Origin: Linyphia triangularis
Lineage: Eukaryota > Arthropoda > Arachnida > Araneae > Linyphiidae
Direction of reading: 5' to 3'
NCBI GenBank assembly: GCA_963978545.1
Contig: OZ021722.1
Coordinates: 8,895,401-8,959,400, forward strand
Length of the DNA: 64,000 nucleotides
Both the position numbers and the translations under genes were made by a program. The notes under the pieces are model-generated. The model did no database searches. It saw only the letters and a program-made list of their open reading frames with translations, and had not been told where the DNA came from. Positions 1 through 12,788 of the stretch are shown here, one piece after another; position 1 is the stretch's first letter, and the number at the start of each line of letters is the position of its first letter.

Positions 1-393
1 GTCATATGACGAGGCACCGATACATTAACTGATACATTAAAGCACATTGAAGTCTTGACTCATTTAAGGTGCCTCTGTCACCACTAAATTTACACGCTAG
101 TGAATGGCATCAATTTTTTTTTGTCTAAATTTAAAATTTCGGCAAATAGATGTGTCTTTTCTCCATCTCAACTAGTGGACTTTTGTAATTTTACATCCAG
201 TCAGCGAATAGCACATAGTTTTACATTAAAATTAAATATAAGTTAATAATTAAAAGAAAAAATAAGCGCTTTTAAGTTTAAATTTTAATAAATATTTTAC
301 TTTTCTTAACCACGGATACTACAAGAGTTTTTAACGAATCGGCCAATCAGGACATAGTAAAACCTGTTCACTCAGCGTATACAATGAGCTCAT

Positions 394-578
394 GGTTGGT
401 TGGTTGTTTTCAGATTATCTGGCGCCGTCAGCAACACGAGGGCTATAATGCGCCGAAGAATTCGTCATTTGACAAGCCAACATATACATCTACAAACACC
501 CATGCCTTACACGGGACTCGAACCCGCAACCTCGCGGTCTAGAGGCTAGCACGCAAACCACTATACCGTTTGTTCGGC
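394..578 (-). mobile_element. tRNA-derived SINE, copy 1
   Basis: About 185 bp. On the minus strand it opens with a tRNA-like head (gccgaacaaacggtatag) containing an A-box-like stretch and an exact pol III B box (ggttcgagtcc), followed by a unique body and a tail of CCAA repeats, seen here as ggttggttgg. Full length and near consensus. Confidence 0.85.
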
Positions 579-863
579 TCTTAATTTCTTGAAAAATTGG
601 ATAGTAATGTATTTAAAGACATTCCAGAAACACCAATTGTAGATCGGCTAGCTAAAGATAATATGGCATTATTTGGGAATGTTCGGAGACCTATCACGTA
701 GCATTATAGGAGAAACTATTCAATTGCCATCATCTGCTTACACTGCTTCTTATGAGCTGCCCTTTAGTCGTAGTTACAGATCAGTAGGTAAAATTCACCA
801 CAGGAAAAGAAGTATGATATGGTTTTTAAATTATTTATTTCGACAGCTTGTTTTCATTTTTTG

Positions 864-1042
864 TTGGTTGTTTTCAGATTATCTGGCGCCATCAGCAACA
901 CGAGGGCTATAATGCGCCGAAACATTTGTCCTTTGACAAGCCAACATATACATTTACAAACACCCATGCCTTACATGCGACTCGGATCAGCAACCTCGCG
1001 GTCTAGAAGTTAGCACGCTATCCACTATACCGTTTGGTCGGC
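864..1042 (-). mobile_element. tRNA-derived SINE, copy 2
   Basis: Same family as copy 1, with a damaged B box (gactcggatcagc region) and a shorter CCAA tail. No clear target duplication. Confidence 0.8.
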
Positions 1043-1126
1043 ACAATAAACTTCTCTCAAAGTATAGGAGTTCTTCTCAAGAACTATACCATCTATTTCT
1101 AATGGATTGACATGCCTGATAAATGA

Positions 1127-1284
1127 GTGCAGCAGACTACCTGCTGCTTCGAGGTGGATGAGAGGAGGAAGAGGAAGACACCTACAGAGGAAGTGGAGAA
1201 CTTCCTTCGAACACCTTCCTCCTCCTCCTCCTTGTGCCATTCGAACATGCTCTGGGAAGAAGACATCATCATCATCATTTTCAC
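1127..1284 (+). other. GC-rich exon-like island, unidentified
   Basis: A block with coding-like composition in AT-rich surroundings. One plus frame reads CCFEVDERRKRKTPTEEVEN and continues through a Ser run to FT, where TTCACG|gtatgt looks like a splice donor; an acceptor-like gtgcag precedes it at about 1126-1131. I do not recognise the product. It could be an isolated exon of a gene outside the window, a pseudogene piece, or chance. Confidence 0.2.
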
Positions 1285-1499
1285 GGTATGTCCAATTTCC
1301 TTCCCTCATCCATCATCTTTCGATTGTTTATGCGTTTCGCGATTCGTCGTGATTGTTAAATGCATTGTGTTGAGCTGTCCAACATGCTCTGGAGCGACGA
1401 TATTGTACCATCTCTTTTCAATTGACTGTTTATAGGGAGTGACTTTTAAGGGGTGGCTACTAAGGGGGTGTGGTGTTATTTCTTAAATTATAAAAATGC

Positions 1500-2909
1500 A
1501 TAAGTTTGGTTTTCTTTGCTCGATCGTCTGATCTGATACTCCTGTTTGAAAATTCATTTCCGAATTTGTTGCTTTATTGTATCCTTTATATCAATTTCGA
1601 TTCTGTTTGTTTCTGGCTGCCGCGTGTGCAAATCTGGGGAAGTCTATTTAACCCACTTGCCGTCATCTGATCAGGTTGAAACTTGGCAGATAGATTCGAT
1701 GTCGATGACTTCGGGGCTGTCCCTGTCAATAAAAGGTCTTTTTTTTTTTACGGAATACTAATAAACCAACTTGTCATCATCCAATCGATCTGAAATAGCA
1801 TTTAATCGATCACTGAAGAAACCCTTTTCTGTTGCCAAAATTGTTTTGGTAAACTGTTTTAATCGGAATAAAAAAAAAATATCTGGATGTGAGTGCATAA
1901 ATTCACATTAATTTTTAATGAATAACTTTTGAAAAGACACTTGGTACAAGCTGGCAACAGAAACGGCTCCTTGTTAATGAATCTAAAAATTGGCGATGTA
2001 TATAAAAGGATTTACATTTAAAACTTTGTTTTTATGTAATATTATTTTTTAAATTAAAATTTGTGAATTTAGTTTTCTTTTCTCGCTTGATCTGATACTC
2101 CTGTTTGAAAATTCCTTTTCGATGTGTTTCTTTATTTCCTGGTTAACTAAAAAATGACCTAATTCTTTTTGTCGTTCCAATAAAAGTTAATTGATGGTGG
2201 TCTAGATATAGTATTCTTTTTTTATATTTTTCTTTTCTGTAATTTTAAAAATATAAAGTAATTTTGAAAACGTGATGTTATATCCGAAAAATCAAATATT
2301 TATTACAATATCTGTAATTTTTAATTTGCGTGGAATTTCATCATTTAAGAACTTTTTAATTTTGTACAAATAAATTGAATATTAATTATAATGAGAAAAT
2401 GGTAAAAGAGGCCACAAGGGTTTCAGGAAAAAATGCGACTAATTGAATTGATAACCTATTTAAAATTTCAATGAAAATGCTTTTGACAGCTTGGGGGATA
2501 TTTGAAATCGACGTTTTGGAATTTGGAGAGGAATATATTTCAAATCACTTTAAACATTGCGTTATATTTTTTTAATTTTAGCTATTTTCAATTTATTACC
2601 TATGGGTGATTCTATGGATGACGTACGGGATATTTCGAGCACTTTTTTTTTATTTATTTGAATTCAAATTAGAAGGTCAAAATATGATAATTTTACTAAT
2701 TATGTTTTTGTTTTATATAATATTAGTTGGTGAAGTTACATAAAAAAATATATTATTTAATCTAGGTCAAATACGCATTTATAACATCTAACGCACGGGA
2801 CACGCCCGATGGTATTCATCATACTTTTGCAATTTTAACTTTAGAAAGAAGAGTGTAAAATGTCTCGTGCATAATGTTTTAAATGTTTTGTAATTTTTCA
2901 AACAGTGAT
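1500..2909. other. AT-rich intergenic DNA with a repeat fragment
   Basis: No gene seen. The part at about 1640-1800 (ttgccgtcatctgatcaggttgaaa) resembles 22560-22780 (tgccgttatccaatatggagctgaaa), so both are pieces of one repeat. Confidence 0.5.
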
Positions 2910-4902
2910 CAGGGCCGTCGCTAAGAATTTTGGTTGGGGGGGGGCGTAGACATCCTTTTGCCGACTGAAATCAAGGCATGTCCTGTGTAAATGTAGAAAA
3001 TATAAATTAAGGTGCTAATAAATTGTTAACTAATTTTTATTAATGTAAAATTAACTTATAAATAATTTTTAATTAATATATGAATAATTAATGCATTATT
3101 AATTATTAATTAATGTAAAACTTATTGTTAATGCATTTTTTTTTATTTAATTGTGAATTGTTTTATTTAATGTGAAATTAATTTGAATTATTTTTAAATT
3201 ACCTTCTAAACAATTTTTAATATTTTATGGCATTTTATTAATACGTACTTAATGTCAAATTTTAAGTAAATTCCCATCACATTATAGTTAAAGTTCCTTC
3301 AAATTCATTTAATTTTTCATTTCTTTTTAGTAAATTAACCCTTCCTCTCCAAACAAAGGAGATTATTTTTGGAAGCGTTTTTATTTGGGAGCAGGAGGGG
3401 GGCGGGGAGAGACATTTATACCTTGCAGATAGATAGAATTTCCCCTCAGAATTTTAAACCAATTCAGTAAACTGAGAAGTACAAGTGCTTCATTTCGATA
3501 CAACTTTATTTGAAATTTTCAAATTGCAGTTTCGAAAAAGAATAATTAAGCGTGTAAAAGTGGTTGGAAAATAGCACTTTAACATGGAATTAAATAGATG
3601 AAAACTATTGATCAAATAGGTGACTTTTGTATAATGAATTGTATAAAGGTTGCTCAAAAAACAAATTCTGGAAAAATTATTCTTTTTAAAATTCTGGCGG
3701 ACTATATCTGCTACAGAAAATTCCCTACGCGAAGCACTGCAATTTTTATAATAGATACAATATCAGGGACATAAGAAATTGCACTCCTTCCCCTCTGGGT
3801 TTCGAAAAATAAAGTAACGTGGAAAAAAAAATGGTAAAATTTAGAAGAAAAATTTGAAGATTTTACAAGAATTTTTTGAAAAAAAATATATATGGATATT
3901 AATTCATCAATTTGAACAAAGCATTAATGAATAATTATTAACTAACATCCAATTAGGAAATCCAATTCCCATCTTCTAAAAATCAAGGATTAAACAAAAA
4001 CTTTGGTAGCCTTACATCTCCCTGCAAATAATCATGTAGGCGTTCATGGACACTATAATTGCATTGCAAAAGACAATTATTATTAAAAACGATTTCTTAA
4101 TTATCTAATTTTTAAATACTTTTTAACACATTTTCCTAACTAAAAAAGAAAAGATTTTTCTTGAAACGTGTGTTAATAGTAAAACTTAATTTTTTTGTAA
4201 TAATTCAATCCAGGAACCTACTTCTTAAAAGTAGTTACTTCGAATATATATTTTTATCAAAATTGCTGGATTTAATTTAATTATTTTTTTGTGGTTTTTT
4301 ACAGATGTGTTATGGTTTTTCAGCAATAATTTCTGCAAATATTACTCGTTTTTTGAACAATAATCATTTGTTCAAGAAGGAAAGTATACATGAAAATGCT
4401 AGGTTTTTTTTTCTTAAGCAGGATTAAAAATGAAATGGATTACTTTAGCATTAAAGCAAACTATAATATTTATGTGCAAAAAGGTAAGTTATTCGCAACT
4501 AATTGAACTTCGAATTTAGTGACAAATACTCTATAAAAAAGCATGACATAATTTTTAGCACAACATACCAAACTATATAATAAGGAATAGTACGTGTGGT
4601 GTTTTTTGGGAAAGGTGTGAAGGGGGGGGGGGAAGGTATTCAAATCTACAGTGTTAATCCGATCTTGAGGAAGAACAAGTTGCATATGTGATCTTCAAAG
4701 CAAGAGAAACATCACCGTCAACATGAAATTTCCAAAAACCTACCCCCATTTCCCTTACCCACATGTAATGGTTATAATTCTAATTTGAGATTTATTGATC
4801 CGATTTGAAATATTTTTAAAGTATTTAGACTAAAAAATCTTAGTTTATCTAAAAGACAATTTTTTCCCGATGTTTCGAATATTAAAGTGGTGAAATCCAG
4901 GA

Positions 4903-4972
4903 TAGGTTGGTTGATTGTTTTTCAAATTTATTAGGCGCAAGGGCAACACAAAGGCCAAACTGCGTCAGAAAT
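4903..4972 (-). mobile_element. Degraded fragment of the tRNA-derived SINE (tail part)
   Basis: Only the CCAA tail and adjoining body are recognisable (ggttggttgattg ... ggcgcaagggcaacac); the tRNA-like head is missing. It sits within the 2910-6748 hAT-like element. Confidence 0.5.
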
Positions 4973-5200
4973 CGAGGATAGGAGTGAAAGGATACTCACA
5001 ATTTGCAATACACTGAACCTGGTTGTATTGGACAATGTTGGTCCACAGCTATTTGAGCACGGGGAACATTAAGAATTTTATATAGTATTATAATAAACCT
5101 TTCAACACTTTTCCAAAGATTTCGTTAGAATAAATTCGATATCGCCTTCCAGTTTACAAATGGCATGCATTATTTTGGGAATGCATTTTCAATATATGAA

Positions 5201-5952
5201 GTACAACGTGATCATAAAGAAACTTTGCCGATATATGGGCCTCTAGCTTCCGTTCCGTTTCACAGATCAAGATGAGATTTCAGATATAGTTATTCAGAGG
5301 TATGAGCTCGAGATTCTGTGAATTTCAACAAATGGCGCTCGCGGTTATGATTAAAGTTACATGCACGAAATTTTCAAATGACAACGTCTACTTTTTCCTG
5401 TCGCAAAATGCTCAGCGCATAAGGAAACCCTAAAGAGAGATGGAACGGTACGTGCATCACAAAAAACGGAAGGCACAACAACGGAACGGCACGCACAAAA
5501 AAAAAGCTCTGCCAACGGCCAACAAAAACACGATTGAGGCGCACAATGGAAATTTGCATTTGACAGAGGCCAAAGTTGACATGAGTGCCATCACAGGCAA
5601 TTTAATCGGTTTTTTAAGCTGAATATTTGGTGAGCGGCCTCCATTGCTCCGATCGTGTTTTTGTTGGCAGTTCGCAGATCTGTATTTTGTGAGTCCGTTT
5701 TTTGTGTTACACTTACCATTCCAACGCTCTTTAGGGTTTTCGCATGCGGTGATCATTTCTCGATAGGAAAAAGTAGGCGTTGCTATTCGTAACTATAACC
5801 GAAATAATCGTGAGCGCCATTTTGTAAAAATTCACAGAATTCCGACCTCATATCTCTGAATAACTATACCTGAAATCTCATCTCGATCTGTTGAACGAGA
5901 CTGCCTTTAGAGATCCATATATCGGCAAAGTTTCTTTACGACCATCCTGTAC
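5201..5952. mobile_element. Foldback element with about 320-bp arms
   Basis: Long imperfect inverted repeat: the left arm from gtacaacgtgatcataaag pairs with the right arm ending ctttacgaccatcctgtac. The arms reach about 5545 and start again near 5635, leaving a spacer of about 90 bp. Open frames here are by-products of the palindrome. Confidence 0.75.
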
Positions 5953-6756
5953 ATAACATCATTTTATGGAGTTCTACTTGACATTAATTGCAATAACTTT
6001 GTAAAATGTGGGTCAATTTTCGTATACAAAAATTTTGGTGTTTTGAAATTTTGTATAAAACCTTTGACTCATATGATGTACTTGTACATTACATACTTTA
6101 TGTAAATGACGTTTAATGTGTATGTCATGGTTTTTGAGGCGTTGTCTGACGTACCACAAATACAAGTATATCATCTACTGTGACACATCAAAGTTATCTA
6201 ATGTCAGTGAAGATATCAATGATTAGATTATTTTAATGTTCCTGTCAAAAAGGACATACTCCAATTCAAAATTGCCGACCGTCAACTGAGGCTGCATTGT
6301 GATCACAATTTTATAATAATAATGATGAGTTTAATTATTTGTACTTTTTCCATTCAATATGTTTTGAAACATGCGTCAGTAGGGATTTTTAAAAGAAGGG
6401 ATGAAATTTGCCGACTACCAGCCTTTCTAAAAACTTATGGTAATATTTATATAGTAATATTTGCGTTCGCAGTCCATCATTGTAGCCGTAAAAAAAGACA
6501 CCGACTCCCCTATAATAGACTTCTATTGTAAAAATGCCGATTCGTCAAACTCGGGTCACGCTGCATTAAGATATTTTTAATATTTTTGTTCCTTTTTTTT
6601 TTTTTTTCATTTAATTCGATTTTATTGTGGATCGACTTTAGAAAAAGAAAAATCTCGATAAAATTTTTGAAAATTTGCCGACTGTCCAACTTTCTAAATC
6701 TTTGGGGGGGCGAGTCGCCCCCTACGCCCCCCGTTCGCGTCGTCCCTGACTGTGAT

Positions 6757-9700
6757 ATTATCCCAGGAGGATTCAATTTTGTTAGATATTTTAAGATGTC
6801 CGTGAATCACAACAAGCATTTTATACAAAACATTTCAGAATTTTATTCAGCGTTCAAAAATATGGTCATTATACGAACACGAACAGGAAAAACTTAAACT
6901 GAAAAAATGGTGTTCTATAATCACATCGCGGTATTCTAAAAATACAACACAAACTGCTGTCACAAAACAACCAGTAAAATAATTATTTCAATAATTATTA
7001 CGATTTACATAAAAATGTCCAAAAACTAAATAATTATCCAACAAATTTTAAAATACTATTACAACAAATTTTTTATCATAAATTTCAAACTAATTCCATT
7101 TGTAAATTAATCGTTTATGTAAATGCAAACCATTGCGAAAATCATTATTTTTACAGTTTCTCTCTTTAAATGACTTGGTTCATTTTATTGTTGCACATTT
7201 CAAAATTTACCATATGTCACTTTATAAGCGGCCTTGAGTCTTTTCCTCTATATATGAGGGTCAGAAAAACATTTAAGAGCCACCAATGTAACAAAAAAAA
7301 ATGAAGACTCACGGAAAAAACCTTCTTTTAATTTTGCTAAAGAAAGTGGAAACTGTTAAATTTTCCAGATAATTATTAGTATTACATGTCATACATTGAT
7401 AAATATTGTCACTCAAAATTAGTAAGGTGAGGAAATATCTTTGAGGGTCACAAGGGAACGATGGGGAGGGGGGGGGGGGTGAACGTTAGTTATTCTGATT
7501 TCTTACGTTTACAGATTTATCTATTCTGGGGGTTTCTTTGATTTGTATAGTAAATGGATTTTTTAGAAAAGTTTACTTATTTTTTTTTTACCAAACTCTT
7601 CTTTGTATTGCTAAAAGGGGTAAGCCATAACTTATTTATAACATAAACTACTGTGGCTAATCCAGAGTCACAGAGCTGAATTTTCAAAACCAAAAGTCAG
7701 TTTTGATGTTTGTGCTTGTTAAAGTACTGTCCAAATTAGATAGATTCAATTTCATAGTGACGACTTTTTTTTTTTTTCAAATTTAAAACTCAAAAAATAA
7801 ATTTCATTCTGAGAGATTACACTGCAAAGTGAAATATCTTAAAATTATTTAACACAAAAAATGACACTGGATTCAGACACAAAATGGAGTCTTAATTTAA
7901 ATCACGAGTACTGGTAATGCATGCTTAAATTCTTGAGGAAGGTGAAAAAGGGTCAACGAAGAGTAATATCATCATAGTGTATACCTAGTAAAGATTAAAA
8001 CTAACTGTGTTTTTACTCAGGTAAAGATTTCAAACTTAAGTGCTTGAAATTTTTACCTGGGTATAAAAAGAATACCCAACCAATTAAAACATTTCATTTG
8101 TCTGACAGGGGCGCACTGGGACATAAAGTCGGCCCGGTGATTTTAAATTTATGGCCGGCCCAAACTCGTAATATAATCATTAATCAAATTTTAATAATTT
8201 GTTCGAATAAAATTCCAATAATTAATTGTATGATTATCTTGAATACTTAAAGTATTAAAAATTAATATATTTTACTGTTGAAATTTTTGTGTTAATAATT
8301 AAAAAAATTATTTGGTGGTAGGTAGCGATTGGAATTTTAATGCATTGGGATAAAAAAAAAAAAAAAAAACCGTTAAGAAAGGCAAGGCAAATACTTGTAT
8401 TTTGGAGGGGGGGGGGGGGAGAGAGAAAGAATAACTAAAAGGGGAAAAAAAAATATGTATTCGGCCGCCCTATTTTTTTTACAGACACTGACAGGCGACA
8501 GGCCCGGCGATTGCAACGGAAGACCCTATGGCCAGTACACTCCTGCTGTCTGAAAATATCGCTAATATCAAACCAACGCAAATACCTTAAAAATTAAAAC
8601 GCCGTTTGGAGTCTGAATCTAGTACGATTGTCGTGTTTTAAGACATTTCAATTAGGAGTGTATTAACTGATTCTTTCTTTAAGGGAAAAAAAAAAATCTT
8701 TTTATTTTTCGTTGGCAGCAGAGTTTAGCGGCAATGTGCTGGATGGACCACATTCAAAAGAACCTAATTAACACATAATTAAGATCCTTTATGCAATTTC
8801 CAAGTGATACAAATGTATTTTTGAATAAACATATTTATAAGGGGTGTCAAACTAAAAAAAAAAAAAAAAAAAAAAAATACAAAATTTTCTGCAAAAAACC
8901 TAGATGTATTTGCCATAGATCAAATGCATCAATATGGATGGTTAAACAATTTTGAAGTAGGGATATTTGATATTATAACAATTAAAGATTCAATTTACAA
9001 TCTGCTATCAATTTTAATTTGTGTTTCACACAGTCGGTTTTTTTTTTCTTCTTTGGAAAATTTATTTAGATCGTTTGTGGCGTTGACAGTTGTCTCTCAA
9101 TTACATCAATGGATACCTTAAGACGTATGCAAGCACGTCTAACATATCGAAGATCACTGTCTATAATCCCTTGATTTAAAAGATTCAGAAGTGACGGGTT
9201 CTGAGAACTTCGGATTCAGCAATTGCAAGTTCAACGAATCAGAGTCAGTAAAGAGATTCTCAAGGAATTATTTCCTATCTGATAACAGTTTCGGATTACA
9301 AGACGAATGCCGCTTCCTATATTTTCCAAGACCGAAGATGCTATAATGGACAGTTTAAGAAGGAAAGTAATTGATGATTCGACCCACGAGGTTAGTTAGG
9401 AAGCGAAAACTTTATCTTGTATTTAAGAACCGGTTGCTAAAACCTTGCGAACGGAAGAATCTTGGCAGCCAACTTATAACATTGAATGAGTTGATAGAAC
9501 AAATAAAATAATAATAACACCATATTTATGTGTATAGCGTTGTTAGGCTCGAGCCTTGAAAAATATGTTGGAAAGCGGATCGGGGAAGTTGTGATGACCT
9601 AATGGTCAATACATGAAACATTAAATGTATAGATTTTTAAAATCGCGTGATAAGGCTAGAGCATGTTTGGAAGTTTAGTATACAAATACGACACAACTTT

Positions 9701-11341
9701 TAACGTAAGTATTTCTTTTTTTTTATAATAGTTTAATCGATACCCGTTGTTCGGTCGAAAGTAGATGTAAATTTGGTGCATTTGTTAAGAAAAGTTGTAA
9801 TGTTTGTCCTTAAGTAAAATGTGTTTAATTAGTTTTCATTTTGTTTGACATGCGGATAAAAAGGAAAGAAATTTTCTGCGATTCAATCAAAACTCATTTG
9901 ACATACTAACTGGGAATGTTGAGTGAGTGTTGTCCTTTGGATGTATTTTAAAGTCTCGATACGAGTTCGATTTTAGTAGCTTTAATTTTATTATTTAGTT
10001 GATGACCCTATACATTTTCGAAACGAATTAAAAGGACGACAAGCAGCAGCCAAGCACCTCGTATCTTGCACTTGTACGCAGTTTTTGAAATTTTTGTGTT
10101 TATGGACTTGTCGAAACATTTAGAATTGAATAAAAAATAAAATAAAAAAATGCGGGATTGTCTATTGTGGCATCATTCAAGGTGGATCCAATACCAACAT
10201 GTAACACTGACAAGTTAAAAGTATGTCCAATCCAAAATTAGAAATCTTTAATAATAAAAAAATTATTGGTGAGGAAAGTATGAACCTTTGAAACCTTTTC
10301 TCCTTTGAAACCTTCTACGTTCATGCATACTTAATTGTCGCCACTGAAAAAAGCCTGAGGGGATATTTAGGAATAATGAAGTTTAGGCATTGATTGGGCC
10401 GTATCCTATACCTTCCATTATATAGTCATCAGCGGGATCCATTGTCTAATGGAGACAATAGTTACTCGACTGTCCAGTGTCCATATTAATGTTTCTTTTT
10501 CCGCCTTGGCAATGAAATGTTATGCTTGACTGTTTGTTCTTTATCAGTACAATGGATTATTAGTATTTCTTAAAACCTTGCAACTCATTAAAAAAAAGTA
10601 CAGGAAACAAATTATGTTGTTGTTTAATTGGTAATTGGCTTGTTGATTGCTTTTACAAAATCAATGTTTTTTTTTACTTAGTTTTTAATACATTCTAAGC
10701 GATTTAGTAAAAATTTGTATTTGAACTTGGCTTGAGAGACATTGTTTATTGTTAGTTTTTTAAGAGAAATTATTTTAAAATGTAAAATATAGTAAAGAAA
10801 ATTGGGAAATCGCGTTGTCATAAATATATTCACTCTTAAGATTTCAAAAAAAGCTCCTTTTAATTAGAATATGGTCCATTCTGCGATTAAGTGGTAATTG
10901 AAAAAACAATAAACCTTAAAAAGGTTTATAGGTATATTATTTAATTTATGTATTAGAATTCGTAATAAATAAAATTGGTAGTTCTCTGTGTACTAAATTT
11001 TTTTTGAAGAATACAAAACGTTTTTGGTACAGATGTATTATAAGACATTTCTTTGGCGCGATTTGATTTTTTTTTTTTAAACAGATAAATGCGGTTTCTG
11101 GCAAAGGTTTCTATTTTCAGTTATATTTTAATTTTATTTATATTTTAACTTAATTTGATACTATTCCTTTTGCCGGGTATCAGATAAAAACTGCCAAATT
11201 GCAGACCAAACTAATTCAAACTAACAACCTTCAAATAATTTATAGTTCCTATATTTAGGATTGGCGATACATCTACGCGTCATTTAAATGTATAAACATT
11301 TAAGCTTGGTGCCAACTGGTAACCGGCTAACGGAAAAGTCA
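6757..11341. other. Intergenic DNA, no gene recognised
   Basis: Apart from the element at 8106-8545, this holds poly-A, poly-T and poly-G runs and unclassified AT-rich sequence. The less AT-rich part at 9100-9520 has no usable reading frame. Confidence 0.5.
8106..8545. mobile_element. hAT-like MITE, 440 bp
   Basis: Terminal repeats CAGGGGCGCACTGG (left) and, from the right, CAGGAGTGTACTGGCC. The 8-bp flanks ttgtctga (8098-8105) and ctgtctga (8546-8553) agree at 7 of 8. Non-coding; includes a poly-A and a poly-G run. Confidence 0.7.
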
Positions 11342-11512
11342 AGCCCGTAGGCAGGTTTTTTTCGAGGGGATTATGGTCAAAGATTTGATTAAATACGTAT
11401 AACAAGTTACACAAAAAAAAGGAAGGAGAAGTGGTAGAACAAGATTTCACACAATTTCGGGGGGGGGGGGGGGCTTGTCCCGGGGGTCCCCCCTCTGGCT
11501 ACGGGCCTGGGA
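11342..11512. mobile_element. Short inverted-repeat element with G run
   Basis: Ends agcccgtaggcagg and ctggctacgggcct are inverted relative to each other. The interior holds a run of about 14 G followed by cttgtcccgggggtcccccc. No clear target duplication. Confidence 0.4.
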
Positions 11513-11834
11513 AGAGTATCCTTAATATTTATGCTTCAACTTAATTTTATTATTATTTATGTTTTAATTTTCTTTGAGATACCATGTTTTTTTTATTTTT
11601 GCGATTTTTCTGATCGTTAAATGAAAAAATCGTCAAATGCCCTATATACACTACATCTGTTCTAATTTTTCTTAAATGTAAATCTCTATGTCTTTCGACG
11701 GGTCCCTAGCAGCGCGGGGCCACACATCTAGCGTTTGATAGTTTCGAAAACTAATAATAATAAATATAATGAACCTGAAAAAAAAAAAAAAAATAGTTTA
11801 AAAGTTTTATTAGGGAAAAATTCAGATTTTTAAT

Positions 11835-12092
11835 TACCATAAATGCGGGCTACTTTGACCCTGGGGTCCTTTTTGGGCTCAAACTGAGAGAAAAAAAAAA
11901 TAACGTTCTCTGCTAACTTTCAGGAAGCAGTTTTTAAATTAATTTCGACAGTTTCCGCTATGGAGCAGCATCCATACTGTCGAAATTGATTTAAAAACTG
12001 CTTCCTGAAGGTTAGCAGAGAACGTTATATATTTTTTTCTCAGTTTGAGCCCAAGAAGGACACCAGGGTCAAAGTAGCCCGCATTTACGGTA
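11835..12092. mobile_element. Foldback MITE, 258 bp with 117-bp arms
   Basis: Almost perfect palindrome: left arm 11835-11952 (starting taccataaatgcgggc), spacer 11953-11975, right arm 11976-12092 (ending gcccgcatttacggta). The transcript would fold into a long hairpin. The open frame across it is an artefact of the arms. Confidence 0.85.
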
Positions 12093-12190
12093 CATAAAAA
12101 ACTATTTAGTATTTCAATACTAATATGCCTCAAATCCCTCTTCTCTTTCTGAAAAATTGCTTTAACTTCTATTAAAAATAATTTCTTTGT

Positions 12191-12517
12191 AAGGATCCTT
12201 CCCTATACTCGCTATGCTACAATTTTCTAGCCCAGTGCATTTAAAAACTACTTACTATAAAACCTTGGAATTTGGTGAGTAGGTACGAAAAAGATCACTT
12301 AATGAAATGACATCAATTAAAAACTCAAAAAACAGTCATATCTACATTATTTTATATTTGAAATCTTTATGCCAATGCATATGCAGTGGCTCCACCTGGT
12401 TTTGTCTTTTGCCATTTTAATTTTCATTTTTGATCGATAGACATCAAATGAAAACAATTTATGTCATTGATTTTATGTCATAAGATTGTAACATAGCAAG
12501 TATAGGGAATGATCCTT
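12191..12517. mobile_element. TTAA-type element (family B), copy 1
   Basis: Family B has long imperfect terminal repeats containing ccctatactcgctatg and conserved inner blocks (cccagtgcattta, caatgcatatgcagtgg). Better-preserved copies end at TTAAGAGGAA...TCTTAA, which suggests a piggyBac-like TTAA target. In this copy the right terminus is interrupted by the MITE at 12520-12763 and resumes as ggacttcctctg. Confidence 0.7.
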
Positions 12518-12519
12518 AC

Positions 12520-12763
12520 TATACTAAACTCCAACTTAACTTGACATCACTAGACGATAGATCTTCACCGTGCTCATAGGCAGTTAATCCATTTTGGCGG
12601 AGTGAAGACATAATTCTCGCCAAACCTTAGAGCCTTTTGTTCTCTACAGGGTTGTGGTTTGGCGAACATTATGCTTTCACGCAGCCAAAATGGATTAAAT
12701 ACCTATGAACACTGTGACGATCTACCGTCTAAGTGATGTCTAGTTAAGTTGAAGTTTAGTATA
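12520..12763. mobile_element. Mariner-like MITE with TA target, nested in family B copy 1
   Basis: Terminal repeats tatactaaactccaac and gttgaagtttagtata. The whole 244 bp is an imperfect palindrome with a loop of about 40 bp. It splits ccttac/ggacttcctc, which is continuous as ccttactaggactccc in family B copy 5, so the target was TA. Confidence 0.78.
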
Positions 12764-12788
12764 GGACTTCCTCTGAAACTATCATTAA

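Larger units (their letters stand above)
2910..6748. mobile_element. hAT-like non-coding element, 3.8 kb
   Basis: The ends are CAGGGCCGTCG (left) and, read from the right, CAGGGACGACG. The flanks acagtgat (2902-2909) and actgtgat (6749-6756) match at 7 of 8 bases, as expected for hAT target duplications. No transposase ORF is present. Near the right end (6265-6700) the motif ttgccgac recurs about every 130-140 bp; it also occurs once inside the left end. A foldback element and a SINE fragment are nested inside. The rest is AT-rich with no recognisable content. Confidence 0.6.
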
